A DNA stretch of 46,849 bases from the NCBI GenBank assembly GCA_963632245.1, contig CAVGTF010000004.1, forward strand, positions 1 through 46,849, written 5' to 3'. Positions 25,843 to 34,947 of this stretch are shown piece by piece (the first letter of the stretch is position 1; every line of letters begins with the position of its first letter). The stretch is from UBA1724 sp963632245. GTDB lineage: Bacteria; Verrucomicrobiota; Lentisphaeria; Oligosphaerales; Oligosphaeraceae. The position numbers and the translations under genes were made by a program. Below the pieces are notes generated by a model. The model was not told the DNA's origin. It saw only the letters and a list, made by a program, of their open reading frames with translations, and searched no databases.

Positions 25843-26597
25843 AGGGTAAGGATTTCGGGTTTTTTCTTCGTGATGAGGATTTGGTGTTCGAAGTGTGCGG
25901 AGAGGGAGTGGTCGCTGGTGCGGCAGGTCCACTGGTCCTTCTTGTCAATGTCGATCTCCCAGTCGCCGGCGTTGACCATGGGCTCGATGCAGATGACCAT
26001 GCCGGCCTCCAGGCGCGGGGTGCGGCCGCGGACCTTGAAGTTGGGGACCTCCGGGGACTCGTGCATGTGCTTGCCGCAGCCGTGTCCCACCATCTCCCGG
26101 ACGCAGGAGAAGCCCTGCGCTTCGGCGACCTTCTGGACGGCGGCGCCGATGTGGTTGATGGTGTTGCCTTCCACGGCGGCCTCGATGCCGGCCATGAGGG
26201 CGGCCTGGGTGGTGTCCATCAGGTTTTGGGCCAGGGGGGAGGGCTGTCCGCCGGCGCAGACGGTGCGCGCGGTGTCGCCGTAGTATCCGCCCAATTCCAC
26301 CACCACGTCCAGGCTGACCAGGTCGCCGAACTGGATGATGCGGTCGGCGCGGCCGATGCCGTGGACCACCTCGTCATTGAGGGAGATGCAGACCTGTCCG
26401 GGGTAGCCGTGATAGTGCAGCGAGCCGCTCTTTCCGCCGGTTTCCCGGATGAAGCACTCGGCCAGGTTATCCAGATCCAGGGTGCTCATGCCGGGCTGCA
26501 CGGCGTCGCAGAGGCGATCGCGCACTTGTGCGGCCGCCTGGGCGGCCAGCCGGATCTTCTCGATCTCGCTTTCTTTGTAGATGGTGACGTGTTCCAC
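25818..26597 (-). CDS. map: Methionine aminopeptidase type I
   Basis: Removes the initiator methionine from new proteins with a two-metal site. The five ligands are visible: D in SLDVVVEL, D in YYGDTARTV, H in VGHGCGKHMHE, E in VICIEPMVN and E in HFEHQILIT. The 259-residue length fits type Ia. The start codon is GTG (26597), preceded by GGAGG at a somewhat long spacing. It lies 30 bp after adk and overlaps infA, the common adk-map-infA order. Confidence 0.96.
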   Translation of the reverse strand: MEHVTIYKESEIEKIRLAAQAAAQVRDRLCDAVQPGMSTLDLDNLAECFIRETGGKSGSLHYHGYPGQVCISLNDEVVHGIGRADRIIQFGDLVSLDVVVELGGYYGDTARTVCAGGQPSPLAQNLMDTTQAALMAGIEAAVEGNTINHIGAAVQKVAEAQGFSCVREMVGHGCGKHMHESPEVPNFKVRGRTPRLEAGMVICIEPMVNAGDWEIDIDKKDQWTCRTSDHSLSAHFEHQILITKKKPEILTLCPKKPTA

Positions 26598-26627
26598 GGA
26601 ATCGGATGCCTCCGTTCTTCAGTCTGG

Positions 26628-27290
26628 CTAGAGGCCCAGGACCTTCTCCAGGGTGGCGTAGTTCACCTCGATGGGCGCGTCGCCATTGGGGGAGACCTTC
26701 AGCTCGCCGCGCTTGCGGTAGTACTCGATGACGGGGGCAGTCTGGGTGTCGTAGATCTTCAGGCGGTTCACCGCGGTCTCCTCGGTGTCGTCAGCACGCT
26801 GGATCAGCGCGCTGCCGCACTTGTCGCAGATGCCCTCCTTGGCGGGCGGGGCGGTGAAGACGTTGTAGCTGGCGCCGCAGGCCTTGTTGGAGCAGAGGCG
26901 GCGGCCGGTCAGGCGCTGCATGAGTAGTTCCCGGGGAGTGTCCACCAGGACTGCCACGCCGGTCTCATAGCCGTGTTTGGCCAGGATGGCGGTGAGGCTC
27001 TCGGCCTGGGCGCTGGTGCGGGGATAGCCGTCCAGCATGACGCCGCGGGTCTTGGCGTCGTCCTTGGCCAGGCGGTTGTCCACCATGGCGGTGACGATCT
27101 CGTCGGAGACCAGGGCGCCGGAGGCGATGAGCTCCTTCACGGTCTTGCCCAGCTCGGTGCCGGCGGCCATTTCGTCGCGCAGCAGCTGTCCGGTGGAGAT
27201 GTGGATCACATTGGTCTTTGCGCAGAAGATGTCGCCAAGAGTGCCCTTGCCGGCGCCGGGAGCGCCCAGGAAGATGTATGCCTTGGACAT
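26628..27290 (-). CDS. adk: Adenylate kinase with zinc-binding lid
   Basis: Interconverts ATP plus AMP and two ADP. The 220 residues include the P-loop GAPGAGKGT, the NMP-binding helix (STGQLLRDEMAAGTELG), GYPRTSAQAE and the lid. The lid carries four cysteines in CSNKAC and CDKC, the zinc-type lid, though the first pair is spaced by four rather than two residues. AGGA upstream supports ATG 27290. secY, often next to adk, is absent; ispG lies upstream with a 133-bp gap that contains a TATATT hexamer. Confidence 0.96.
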   Translation of the reverse strand: MSKAYIFLGAPGAGKGTLGDIFCAKTNVIHISTGQLLRDEMAAGTELGKTVKELIASGALVSDEIVTAMVDNRLAKDDAKTRGVMLDGYPRTSAQAESLTAILAKHGYETGVAVLVDTPRELLMQRLTGRRLCSNKACGASYNVFTAPPAKEGICDKCGSALIQRADDTEETAVNRLKIYDTQTAPVIEYYRKRGELKVSPNGDAPIEVNYATLEKVLGL

Positions 27291-27374
27291 GGTGGTGTTA
27301 TCCTAGTAGGTTGCGGGGGAGGGGAGGGGGGGAAAATCCGGCGGCTTTCTGGCGCGCCGGAGAAAAAGTGTCTT

Positions 27375-27380
27375 AATATA
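27375..27380 (-). promoter_or_regulatory. Candidate -10 element before adk
   Basis: TATATT on the minus strand, about 85 bases before the adk ATG, in the gap between ispG and adk. No clear -35 box. Listed because the same hexamer recurs upstream of other genes here. Confidence 0.3.
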
Positions 27381-27423
27381 GTCTGAGCTGACAGGCCCGG
27401 ACGGGATATGGCGTGGCTTGTCG

Positions 27424-28548
27424 CTAGGGCTCGTCGGCGGTTCCTGGAGGCGCGCCGGCGGCCTTTTCCAGTTCCCGCAGCAGCGCCGGCAGGAGTTGGT
27501 CTTCAGGGAGAGTCTCCTGGATCTGTCCCTTGCGGAAAAGGACGCCCTTTCCTACGCCGCCGGCAATGCCCAAGTCCGCATCGGCGGCTTCGCCGGGGCC
27601 ATTGACGGGGCAGCCCATGACGGCGACCTTCTTGAAAGGAAGCGTGTATCCCTTTGCCAGGAGGCGGTTGATGGCGGCTTCCACGCGGGTAGCCAGGGGA
27701 ATGAGTCCGATGCGGGTGCGTCCGCAGGTGGGGCATGCCACCAGCTGGGGGCGTCCGGGGCGCATGCCCAGGGCATCCAGGATGCGGAAGGCGGCGGTGA
27801 TTTCCTCTTCGGGGGGCGCGGTGAGGGAGACGCGGATGGTGTCGCCGATGCCCTCCAGGAGCAGGCATCCCAGGGTGATGGCGGATTTGAGGATGCCCTG
27901 TGCGGGAGTGCCGGCCTCGGTGAGTCCCAGGTGGAGTGGCCAGGGGGAGAGTGTGCGGAAGAGTCGGCACGCCTGGAGGGTCAGGGGAATGCCGGAGGCC
28001 TTTAGACTTACCTTCAGATTCTGGCAGCCCGCATTCTCAAAGAGCTCCAGATACTCCCGGACGCTCTCCACCATGGCCTGCGCGGTGGCGCCGTATTTCT
28101 CTTTGGCACGGGGCGAGAGGCTCCCCAGATTCACTCCTACGCGCACCGCTTGGCCACTCCTTGCCGCAATCCGCGCGGCTTCCTGCAGGGCATCGCCATC
28201 CGGGATATTCCCGGGATTCACACGGATGCCCTGGACACCGGCCTCCAGCGCTTTCACGGCCAGGCGGCCATCGAAGTGGATGTCCGCTACCACTGGCAGC
28301 GGACTGGTGCGGGAGAGCTCCTCCAATGCGGGGAGCTCCCGGACGCTGGGAAGCGCCACGCGCACCAGCTGGCAGCCCGCATCCGCCAGACGGCGGATCT
28401 GCGCGAGGGTCGCCTCCACGTCGCCAGTGGGGGTATTGCACATGGACTGCACCACCACCGGCGCATCGCCGCCGATAGCTACGGATCCCACGTGGATCTT
28501 CCGTGTGGGAATGCGCTTGATTTCGAGTTCGGAGGGGAGTTCGTTCAT
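27424..28548 (-). CDS. ispG: 4-hydroxy-3-methylbut-2-en-1-yl diphosphate synthase
   Basis: Iron-sulphur enzyme of the non-mevalonate isoprenoid pathway that makes HMBPP from MEcPP. The 374 residues start near MNELPSELEIKR, contain the TIM-barrel segments VQSMCNTPTGDV and RVNPGNIPDG, and carry the 4Fe-4S cysteines in ACPTCGRTRIGL and GCPVNGPGEA. The ATG at 28548 overlaps the stop of the preceding 5'-nucleotidase (ATGA), so the two are translationally coupled; a longer frame to 28635 lies inside that gene and has no similarity. Confidence 0.96.
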   Translation of the reverse strand: MNELPSELEIKRIPTRKIHVGSVAIGGDAPVVVQSMCNTPTGDVEATLAQIRRLADAGCQLVRVALPSVRELPALEELSRTSPLPVVADIHFDGRLAVKALEAGVQGIRVNPGNIPDGDALQEAARIAARSGQAVRVGVNLGSLSPRAKEKYGATAQAMVESVREYLELFENAGCQNLKVSLKASGIPLTLQACRLFRTLSPWPLHLGLTEAGTPAQGILKSAITLGCLLLEGIGDTIRVSLTAPPEEEITAAFRILDALGMRPGRPQLVACPTCGRTRIGLIPLATRVEAAINRLLAKGYTLPFKKVAVMGCPVNGPGEAADADLGIAGGVGKGVLFRKGQIQETLPEDQLLPALLRELEKAAGAPPGTADEP

Positions 28549-30119
28549 GGATTGACAGTCTTTTTGCGAGAGTTTCCGGGGACCTGCAACCACGCCTTGA
28601 CTCGCGGGAGTTCCCCGGGGTGGTTCTGGAACCACTGCAGCGCCGCCTGGCGGGTGGAGATCTTCGTGTCCCGCGTCTGGCTCTCGGGATCATCCAGGAT
28701 TCGGCGGAGCACGGGTGTGCGGCCACTGCCGGCCGCCTCGTGGGAGTTCAGGGCGAGGGAGTAGCGCTTGCCGGATACGGGGGATTCCCCCGCGATGGAG
28801 AGGATCCGGCAATGGCCCTCGCGGTCTATGGAGGCCTCCACGCCGTAGAGGCCGCTGTAGGAGGAGTGCTTCCGCAAGGCCCACTGCTCTTCCAGGATCT
28901 GCTGGAGCTCTTCGGCGGTCACTTGGCAGACGACGATGGTGTTTTCGTAGGGGACCAGCGTGTGGAGCTCCCGCCGGGTAAGCGAGATTCCGCCGGGGAT
29001 CTCCTCTCGGGTGAGGACGCCATGGAGTGCCAATTCAGCGCCCGTGGCCTCCGAGATCGCCTGGCAGAGCAGCTCGCTGGCGGCGCAGTCCACGCCGGGA
29101 CGCCCCTTCGCGGTGAGGGCTTTCGGCAGAGCGGGTGCGATGACCTCCCGGGAGAGCGCCTCTGCCCGCACTAGCCAGGACGATAGCGCCGCCTTCGCCG
29201 CCGGATCCTCCGGAGTCTCTGCGGGAGTCTCCACAAGACGGGATTCCAGATGCGTCACACGCCGTTCGGCGGGATCAATCCATAAGTCGATCTGCCCGAA
29301 ATACTTTCCACCAGAGGCGGGCTGCTCATACCAGGTATTCACTCCGATCGTGCGGCCGGGAAAGGCGCGGTGGGTATGCCCGCCCAGCACCAGGTCGATC
29401 TCCGGAAATTCCCGGGGGAGCCCCTTGAGTTCGTTGACGCCACGGGCATCCTGTTCCATCCAGCCCTGGTGCACTGCCAAGATGATGGCGTGGGGCTCGC
29501 TGGCTAGGACCTCCGGCATGATTCGCCGGAGCATCGCCCGGAGGGACTCTACGCGGAAGTGTTCCGGAAAGTCCAGGAACCAATTGGGCATATAGGAGGC
29601 GGTCGCGCCGATCACCGCGATCTTTGCGTCGCCGAAGGTGAAGAGTCGCCAGGAGGGATAGTCCCGCTCCCCCGTTCCCTCCAGGATATGCAGGTTTCCG
29701 CATAGGATCTTTCCCTGGAGACGCTGTGCGGCCTCCAGGAAGGCATCGTAGCCGAAATCGAAGTCGTGGTTTCCGGGAGTCCAGGTGTCGTAGGGGAGGG
29801 CCTCCAGCCAGGTCAACATGGGCCTCCCGTTGTCCAATCCGGAGGCCAAGGACCCCTGGAAGGTGTCCCCCGTATCCAATAATAATGCGTGGCCTTCCGG
29901 GGCCTCCGCGTATGCCTGCCTTAGGCATGTGGCGACTCGCAATAGGCCCGATTCCCCCTCCTCGGGACGGGCCTCCAGTGCGCCATGCAGGTCGCTGGTG
30001 TGAAGTACCCGCACCCGGATCTCTCCCGCCGACAGGACAAATTGCCCCGCCAGAAGAAATATCGCCGCCAGAAATGCCAGCGGATGACGCAGGAGAGAGG
30101 ACCGGATGCCTGCCGCCAT
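28545..30119 (-). CDS. Secreted 5'-nucleotidase / metallophosphatase (UshA-like)
   Basis: A 524-residue calcineurin-like phosphoesterase fused to a C-terminal 5'-nucleotidase domain. An N-terminal signal peptide (hydrophobic stretch about residues 13-30, ending near VLSAG) points to the periplasm. Metal motifs are complete: HTSDLHG, DTGDTFQG, GNHDFDFG and GGHTHRAF. The C-terminal domain has VPYENTIVVCQVTAEELQQ and NSHEAAGSGRTP. Such enzymes release nucleosides and phosphate from nucleotides or related esters; the substrate is not fixed by sequence. The start lies 4 bp after the aspS stop, and the stop overlaps ispG, giving a tight aspS-nucleotidase-ispG unit. Confidence 0.9.
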   Translation of the reverse strand: MAAGIRSSLLRHPLAFLAAIFLLAGQFVLSAGEIRVRVLHTSDLHGALEARPEEGESGLLRVATCLRQAYAEAPEGHALLLDTGDTFQGSLASGLDNGRPMLTWLEALPYDTWTPGNHDFDFGYDAFLEAAQRLQGKILCGNLHILEGTGERDYPSWRLFTFGDAKIAVIGATASYMPNWFLDFPEHFRVESLRAMLRRIMPEVLASEPHAIILAVHQGWMEQDARGVNELKGLPREFPEIDLVLGGHTHRAFPGRTIGVNTWYEQPASGGKYFGQIDLWIDPAERRVTHLESRLVETPAETPEDPAAKAALSSWLVRAEALSREVIAPALPKALTAKGRPGVDCAASELLCQAISEATGAELALHGVLTREEIPGGISLTRRELHTLVPYENTIVVCQVTAEELQQILEEQWALRKHSSYSGLYGVEASIDREGHCRILSIAGESPVSGKRYSLALNSHEAAGSGRTPVLRRILDDPESQTRDTKISTRQAALQWFQNHPGELPRVKAWLQVPGNSRKKTVNP

Positions 30120-30123
30120 GTCG

Positions 30124-31911
30124 CTATTCTTCCTGGCCTGGCTGGCCCACGATGGCCAGATTCAGCTCCTGGAGCTGCTTGGGATCCACGTCGGTGCTGG
30201 GAGAATCCATCATGAGGCACGCCGCCTTGGCGGTCTTCGGGAAGGCGATGGTGTCGCGGATGGACTTGAGACCCAACAGCAGCATGACCAGTCGGTCGTG
30301 GCCCAATGCCAGGCCGCCGTGGGGCGGTGCGCCGAAGGAGAAGGCATCCAGCAGGTGTCCGAAACGGCGGCGGGCGGACTCGTCGGAGATGCCCAGGGTC
30401 TTGAACATGGTGGCCTGCAATGCGGGCTCGTGGATTCGGATGGAACCGCCGCCCAGCTCAACGCCATTGAGGATGACGTCGTAGGCGCGGGCGCGGACCT
30501 TTCCGGGCTCGGTCTGCAACAGGGGCAGATCCTCGTCCATGGGGCGCGTGAAGGGATGGTGTTCGGCCACCCAGCGCTGCTCCTCGTAGTCCCAGTCGAA
30601 GAGGGGGAATTCGGTGACCCAGAGGAAATTGAATTTTCCCTCGGGGATCAGCTTGTGCGCCTCGGCCACATCCAGACGCACGCGGCCCAGGGCGAAGCAC
30701 GCCACGCGGAAGGAACGGTCGGCCACCAGCAACAGCAGGTCGCCGGGCTCGGCAGACAGGGCTTCCTTCAGACGCGCGACCTCGCCCTCATTCAGGAATT
30801 TCGCGGCGGGACCCGTCAGGGTGCCGTCGGCGGCTACCTTCAGATACACCAGGCCGGAGGCGCCCATGAGGCGCGCAGAGGCCGTCAGCTGATCCAGCGC
30901 CTTGCGGCTCGTGGACTCCGCCAGGCCCTTGGCGTTCAGACCCTCGATGGTGCCATTCTGGGAGAGTGCCGCCTGGAAGGGCTGGAAGGCGGTGTCGGCG
31001 AAGAGCGCAGTCAGATTCTGCATTTCCAGGCCGAAGCGGGTGTCGGGCTTGTCGGAGCCGTAGTGGGTCATGGCGTCCAGCCAGGTCATGCGGGGGAAGG
31101 GCGCCGGGATGTCCATGCCCTTGACCTCCTTCATGACGGCCACCAGGAGCTTCTCGGTGACGCGCTGCACGTCCTCCTCCTCCACGAAGCTCATCTCCAG
31201 GTCGATCTGGGTGAATTCGGGCTGGCGGTCGGCGCGCAGGTCCTCGTCGCGGAAGCACCGTGCAATCTGGAAGTATTTCTCCACGCCGCCCACCATGAGG
31301 AGCTGCTTGTACTGTTGGGGGCTCTGGGGCAGGGCGTAGAAGGCACCCACCTTCATGCGGCTGGGAATCAGGTAGTCACGGGCGCCCTCGGGGGTGGACT
31401 TGGTCAAAATGGGGGTCTCCACCTCGATGAAGCCCTCCTGGTCGAAGATCCGGCGCATGACCTGGGTGATCTGGTGGCGCACCTTCAGGTTGTGCAGCAG
31501 ACCGCTCCGGCGCATATCCAAGTAGCGATACTTCAGCTTCAGGTCGTCGGAGGCCGCGGGATCCTCCAGGTGATATGGCATGGGCGCCGCCTGGTTCAAG
31601 ACTTTCAATCCCTTCAGCAAGACCTCCACCGCACCCGTGGCACGCTTGGCATTCACCATGTTCTCGGGACGCGCACGGACGACGCCCGTGGCCTGGATCA
31701 CCCACTCCTCACGTAACGGCTTCGCCTGCTCGAAGAGCTCCGGAGTCGCCGCCGGATCCACCACGAGCTGCGTGATGCCCTCACGGTCGCGGAGGTCCAC
31801 AAAAAGCATTCCGCCTAGGTTACGGCTGGAGTTCACCCAGCCGCAGAGGGTCACTTCCTGATTCAGGTTGTTCAGGTTCAGTTCGTTGCAGGTGTGTGTG
31901 CGATAGCCCAT
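30124..31911 (-). CDS. aspS: Aspartyl-tRNA synthetase
   Basis: Class II synthetase charging tRNA-Asp. The 595-residue length and the large GAD insertion are of the bacterial type. The N-terminal OB-fold anticodon domain has VTLCGWVNSSRNLGGMLFVD; class II motif 2 is FRDEDLRADRQPEFTQ and motif 3 is GLALGHDRLVMLLLG. No clear Shine-Dalgarno precedes ATG 31911. It lies 80 bp after hisS, the common hisS-aspS pairing, and 4 bp before the nucleotidase gene. Whether it also charges tRNA-Asn cannot be read from this window. Confidence 0.97.
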   Translation of the reverse strand: MGYRTHTCNELNLNNLNQEVTLCGWVNSSRNLGGMLFVDLRDREGITQLVVDPAATPELFEQAKPLREEWVIQATGVVRARPENMVNAKRATGAVEVLLKGLKVLNQAAPMPYHLEDPAASDDLKLKYRYLDMRRSGLLHNLKVRHQITQVMRRIFDQEGFIEVETPILTKSTPEGARDYLIPSRMKVGAFYALPQSPQQYKQLLMVGGVEKYFQIARCFRDEDLRADRQPEFTQIDLEMSFVEEEDVQRVTEKLLVAVMKEVKGMDIPAPFPRMTWLDAMTHYGSDKPDTRFGLEMQNLTALFADTAFQPFQAALSQNGTIEGLNAKGLAESTSRKALDQLTASARLMGASGLVYLKVAADGTLTGPAAKFLNEGEVARLKEALSAEPGDLLLLVADRSFRVACFALGRVRLDVAEAHKLIPEGKFNFLWVTEFPLFDWDYEEQRWVAEHHPFTRPMDEDLPLLQTEPGKVRARAYDVILNGVELGGGSIRIHEPALQATMFKTLGISDESARRRFGHLLDAFSFGAPPHGGLALGHDRLVMLLLGLKSIRDTIAFPKTAKAACLMMDSPSTDVDPKQLQELNLAIVGQPGQEE

Positions 31912-31991
31912 GGAGGTTCGGCGATGGTAAAAGACGCCGCAGTTTATTGGGGGTAAAAAGAAGAGGGGAAAGAAGGGGGTAGGGAGCGCGA

Positions 31992-33257
31992 CTATTTCTG
32001 GTCTCGCAGGACGGCGACCACCTGGTCGCGGGGGATCTCCGTCTGGGAGCTGTCGGACATCCGCTTGAGCACCACGGTGCCCTTGGCGAGCTCGTTCTCG
32101 CCCAGGATCAGCACCTGGCTGGCGCCGGATTTGTTGGCAGAACGGAACTGCGCTTTCATGGAACGGCCCGTGACATCCGCAATCACACGGCCGCCTACGC
32201 CCTGGCGGCGCAGCTCGCCGGCCAGCTGCAATGCGGCGGGGATGGCCTCGGCGCCTGCGGCAACCAGGAAGGTATCTGCGGCGGGGCGCGCCTTGGGGGC
32301 GATGCCCAGGCCCGCCCGGGTCATGAGGAGACGCTCCACGCCTGCGGCAAAGCCGATGCCCTCAATGGGGGTCGTGGTGCCGGGCATGACCATGCGGTAG
32401 CGGCCGCCACCCGCAATGGCGTCCTCGCTGCCTAGCGCCGGGTGCGTGATCTCGAAGACGGTGTGCACGTAGTAATCCAGGCCGCGGACCAGACGCGGGT
32501 TGATTTCGTAGGAAATGCCCAGGCGGTCGAGGCCCTCGCAGACGCGGTGGAAGTACTCCTTGGACTCCTCGCCCAGCAGATCCGCAATCTTCGGCGCGTT
32601 CAGCGCCAGGTTGTGGCAGACCTCCTGCTTGCAGTCCAGCATGCGCCATACATTGGTCTCAAAACGGCGGCGGCAGTCGTCGCACATCTCGGACAGGTGG
32701 GGGCGGAAGTACTCCCGCAATGCTTCGGCCACAGCAGGACGATCCTCGGGAAGACCCCGCGAGTTGATCATGACCTTCGGCCCCTGGATGCCTAGGGCCT
32801 CCAGGTAGTGCACCAGCATGGCGATGACCTCCGCGTCCATCCACGGAGAATGGCAACCCACCGCCTCCACGCCGACCTGGTGGAACTGGCGCTTGCGGCC
32901 CGCAGAGGGACGCTCGCCACGGAACATGGGACCCATGTAGAAGACACGGCACTCCTCGCCCGGTCCAAGACCCAGGTTCGCCACGGCACGCATCACACCC
33001 GCAGTGCCCTCAGGACGCAGGGTCAAAGAACGGCCGCCGCGGTCCTCGAAGGTGTACATCTCCTTCTGAACCACGTCGGTCTCATTGCCCAGGTTCCGGA
33101 CAAAGACCTCCGTGCGCTCAAAGACCGGGGTGCGAAGCTCCTGGTAGCCGTAGCGTCCGAAAATGTCGCGGGTGATGGATTCCAAATCCACCCACCCGAA
33201 TACCTCCGGCTCCCAAATGTCCGAAGTGCCGGGAAGGGGCTCAGTCGCGGTTGACAT
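31992..33257 (-). CDS. hisS: Histidyl-tRNA synthetase
   Basis: Class II synthetase charging tRNA-His. The 421 residues include motif 2 (FEDRGGRSLTLRPEGTAGVMRA), the histidine-specific RGLDYYVHTVFE and AGGGRY, and a C-terminal anticodon-binding domain (ELRRQGVGGRVIADVTGRSM). The sequence contains a Cys-rich stretch (MCDDCRRRFETNVWRMLDCKQEVC) seen in many bacterial HisRS. AGGAG six bases upstream fixes the start. It is the first gene of the minus-strand hisS-aspS-nucleotidase-ispG unit. Confidence 0.96.
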   Translation of the reverse strand: MSTATEPLPGTSDIWEPEVFGWVDLESITRDIFGRYGYQELRTPVFERTEVFVRNLGNETDVVQKEMYTFEDRGGRSLTLRPEGTAGVMRAVANLGLGPGEECRVFYMGPMFRGERPSAGRKRQFHQVGVEAVGCHSPWMDAEVIAMLVHYLEALGIQGPKVMINSRGLPEDRPAVAEALREYFRPHLSEMCDDCRRRFETNVWRMLDCKQEVCHNLALNAPKIADLLGEESKEYFHRVCEGLDRLGISYEINPRLVRGLDYYVHTVFEITHPALGSEDAIAGGGRYRMVMPGTTTPIEGIGFAAGVERLLMTRAGLGIAPKARPAADTFLVAAGAEAIPAALQLAGELRRQGVGGRVIADVTGRSMKAQFRSANKSGASQVLILGENELAKGTVVLKRMSDSSQTEIPRDQVVAVLRDQK

Positions 33258-33365
33258 GCTTGTCTCCTGTGGTCAAAAAACGGTAGTCGTGTGAAAGGGG
33301 GGGCGGCGCCAAAATAAAGGGCGAAATTTCGCCCGCGGCACTGCCGCTCAAAGGAAAAGCCACGT

Positions 33366-33371
33366 AATATA
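33366..33371 (-). promoter_or_regulatory. Candidate -10 element of hisS
   Basis: TATATT on the minus strand in the divergent gap between hisS and the DUF4143 ATPase, about 110 bases before the hisS ATG. The expected -35 position is weak. Confidence 0.3.
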
Positions 33372-33477
33372 ACCTGCGTACAAGACCCTAAAGTCCCCCC
33401 GGCACCTCACCACGCATTTCCTACACATCCCGGAATCGCCGCTCAGGCCCCCGCAAAAAAAACGCCACAGGGCGGCA

Positions 33478-33609
33478 TGGACAGCAATGGATGCCATTTA
33501 CTTGGAAAGATGGCCGCCACTGCTGGCCATCTTTTGCGAATCTTGGTCACCATTGCTGGCCATCTTTTGTTGCGGATGGCATTTGGGGAGTTAGATTAGT
33601 GGCGGAGGT
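33478..33609. repeat. Array 1: 33-bp tandem repeats before the first DUF4143 ATPase
   Basis: Two clear contiguous copies at 33511-33543 and 33544-33576 agree at about 23 of 33 positions and share the 16-bp core TGCTGGCCATCTTTTG. A degenerate copy in the same phase precedes them (33478-33510, about 18 of 33), and a very weak one may follow (33577-33609). The first clear copy also forms an inverted repeat AAAGATGGCC/GGCCATCTTT (33507-33534). The array lies in the 368-bp divergent gap between hisS and the ATPase, ending about 50 bp before the ATPase ATG. The rest of the gap holds the hisS promoter candidate and no gene. Confidence 0.7.
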
Positions 33610-33625
33610 TTGAAGGACTTTTTCT

Positions 33626-34936
33626 ATGGATACGACATTGCTGAAGACTACGTTGCGCGAGCTCTACGCCGACTTCTACGAATCCTCGTTGCCGGAGATG
33701 GTGCGTCGTTCTGTGGAGATGCCAGAGGTCCCCCATTCTGCCACGGTTGTGGTGGGCATGCGCCGCACGGGAAAGACCTACCTGCTCTATCAGAAGATGG
33801 CGGATCTTTTGGCTTCCGGGGTGTCTCGGGACCGGATGCTTTATATCAACTTTGAGGATGATCGTCTGTTAGGCATGACGGCGGAGGATCTGCATCTGGT
33901 GCCGGATGTGTTTTATCAGATGTATCCCGACAGCCGCAATCAGATCTGCTATTTCTTCTTCGATGAGATTCAGAATGTGGAGCATTGGGAGGTTTTTGTG
34001 CGCCGGATGGTGGATGCCCCAAATACCCGCGTGTTCTTGTCGGGATCCTCGGCGAAACTCCTCTCCCGGGAGGTCGCCACATCCATGCGGGGACGGGCGG
34101 TGGAGGTGGAGAATTTTCCGCTTTCCTTTCCGGAGTTCCTCGTATGCCACCACTATTTCGATGCGCTTCCTGAACACATTGGCGGGGCCGCGAAGAGCAA
34201 ATTGCAGAATGCCATGGAGAAGTATTTTGCCATTGGCGGAATGCCCGCAGTGCAAGAGATCCCTGATTCTCTCCGTGCCTCGATGTTGCAGGGATACGTG
34301 AACTCCGTGGTATACCGGGATGTAGCAGAACGCCACGGAATCCCAAATACGCAGACCCTGAAGTTCATCATGCAGATGGTCTTCAATAACCCCGCACGCC
34401 CCCTGAGCGTTCGGAAGATCTCGGATTTCCTCGCTAGTCAGGGAATTAGCCTCAGCCGGGAATACACCGCCGACTACCTCGATTATCTCGTGGACTCCTA
34501 TCTGCTGCATCGCGTGGGAATCTACTCGGAGTCCGCATCGAAACGACGCCTCAATCCGGATAAATACTACCTGAATGACATCGGAATCATCCGCGCCATG
34601 CGCGTGAAACACGCTTTGGACTTGGGACCCTTGCTGGAAAATCTGGTCTTTCTCCATCTCCGGCGGCAGGGATGCAATCTAGATTACGTTCTTACTAGCG
34701 ATAAATCAGAGGTGGACTTCTTGGCAACGAAACCCATGCAGGACGACAGCAGGCTCATTCAAGTCTGCTACGACATGACGAACCAGAATACCTTCGAACG
34801 GGAAGTGACCGCACTGCGGGATGCCGCGGATGCCCTGAAGGTGAAGGACCGGATTATCGTTACCTGGGATGATGAAACGAAACTCCCCGGCGATATCCAA
34901 GTGATTCCTGTGTGGAAATTCCTTCTGGGGCAATAA
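33626..34936 (+). CDS. AAA-family ATPase of the DUF4143 type (first copy)
   Basis: A 436-residue protein of unknown role. The ATPase domain has Walker A VGMRRTGKT (about residues 43-51), Walker B FFFDEIQN (D113-E114) and the sensor-like FLSGSSAKLLSRE. A winged-helix-like middle part (RKISDFLASQGISLSREYTADYLDYLVDSYLLHRV) and a C-terminal DUF4143 domain follow; the latter ends in a restriction-endonuclease-like patch with E362-V-D364. AAGGA eight bases upstream fixes the ATG. A 33-bp repeat array lies just before it, and a secreted SUMF1-type gene follows after 11 bp. Members are common in gut bacteria and archaea; neither enzymatic target nor biological role is established to my knowledge. Confidence 0.85.
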   Translation: MDTTLLKTTLRELYADFYESSLPEMVRRSVEMPEVPHSATVVVGMRRTGKTYLLYQKMADLLASGVSRDRMLYINFEDDRLLGMTAEDLHLVPDVFYQMYPDSRNQICYFFFDEIQNVEHWEVFVRRMVDAPNTRVFLSGSSAKLLSREVATSMRGRAVEVENFPLSFPEFLVCHHYFDALPEHIGGAAKSKLQNAMEKYFAIGGMPAVQEIPDSLRASMLQGYVNSVVYRDVAERHGIPNTQTLKFIMQMVFNNPARPLSVRKISDFLASQGISLSREYTADYLDYLVDSYLLHRVGIYSESASKRRLNPDKYYLNDIGIIRAMRVKHALDLGPLLENLVFLHLRRQGCNLDYVLTSDKSEVDFLATKPMQDDSRLIQVCYDMTNQNTFEREVTALRDAADALKVKDRIIVTWDDETKLPGDIQVIPVWKFLLGQ

Positions 34937-34947
34937 GAAAACAGGAT

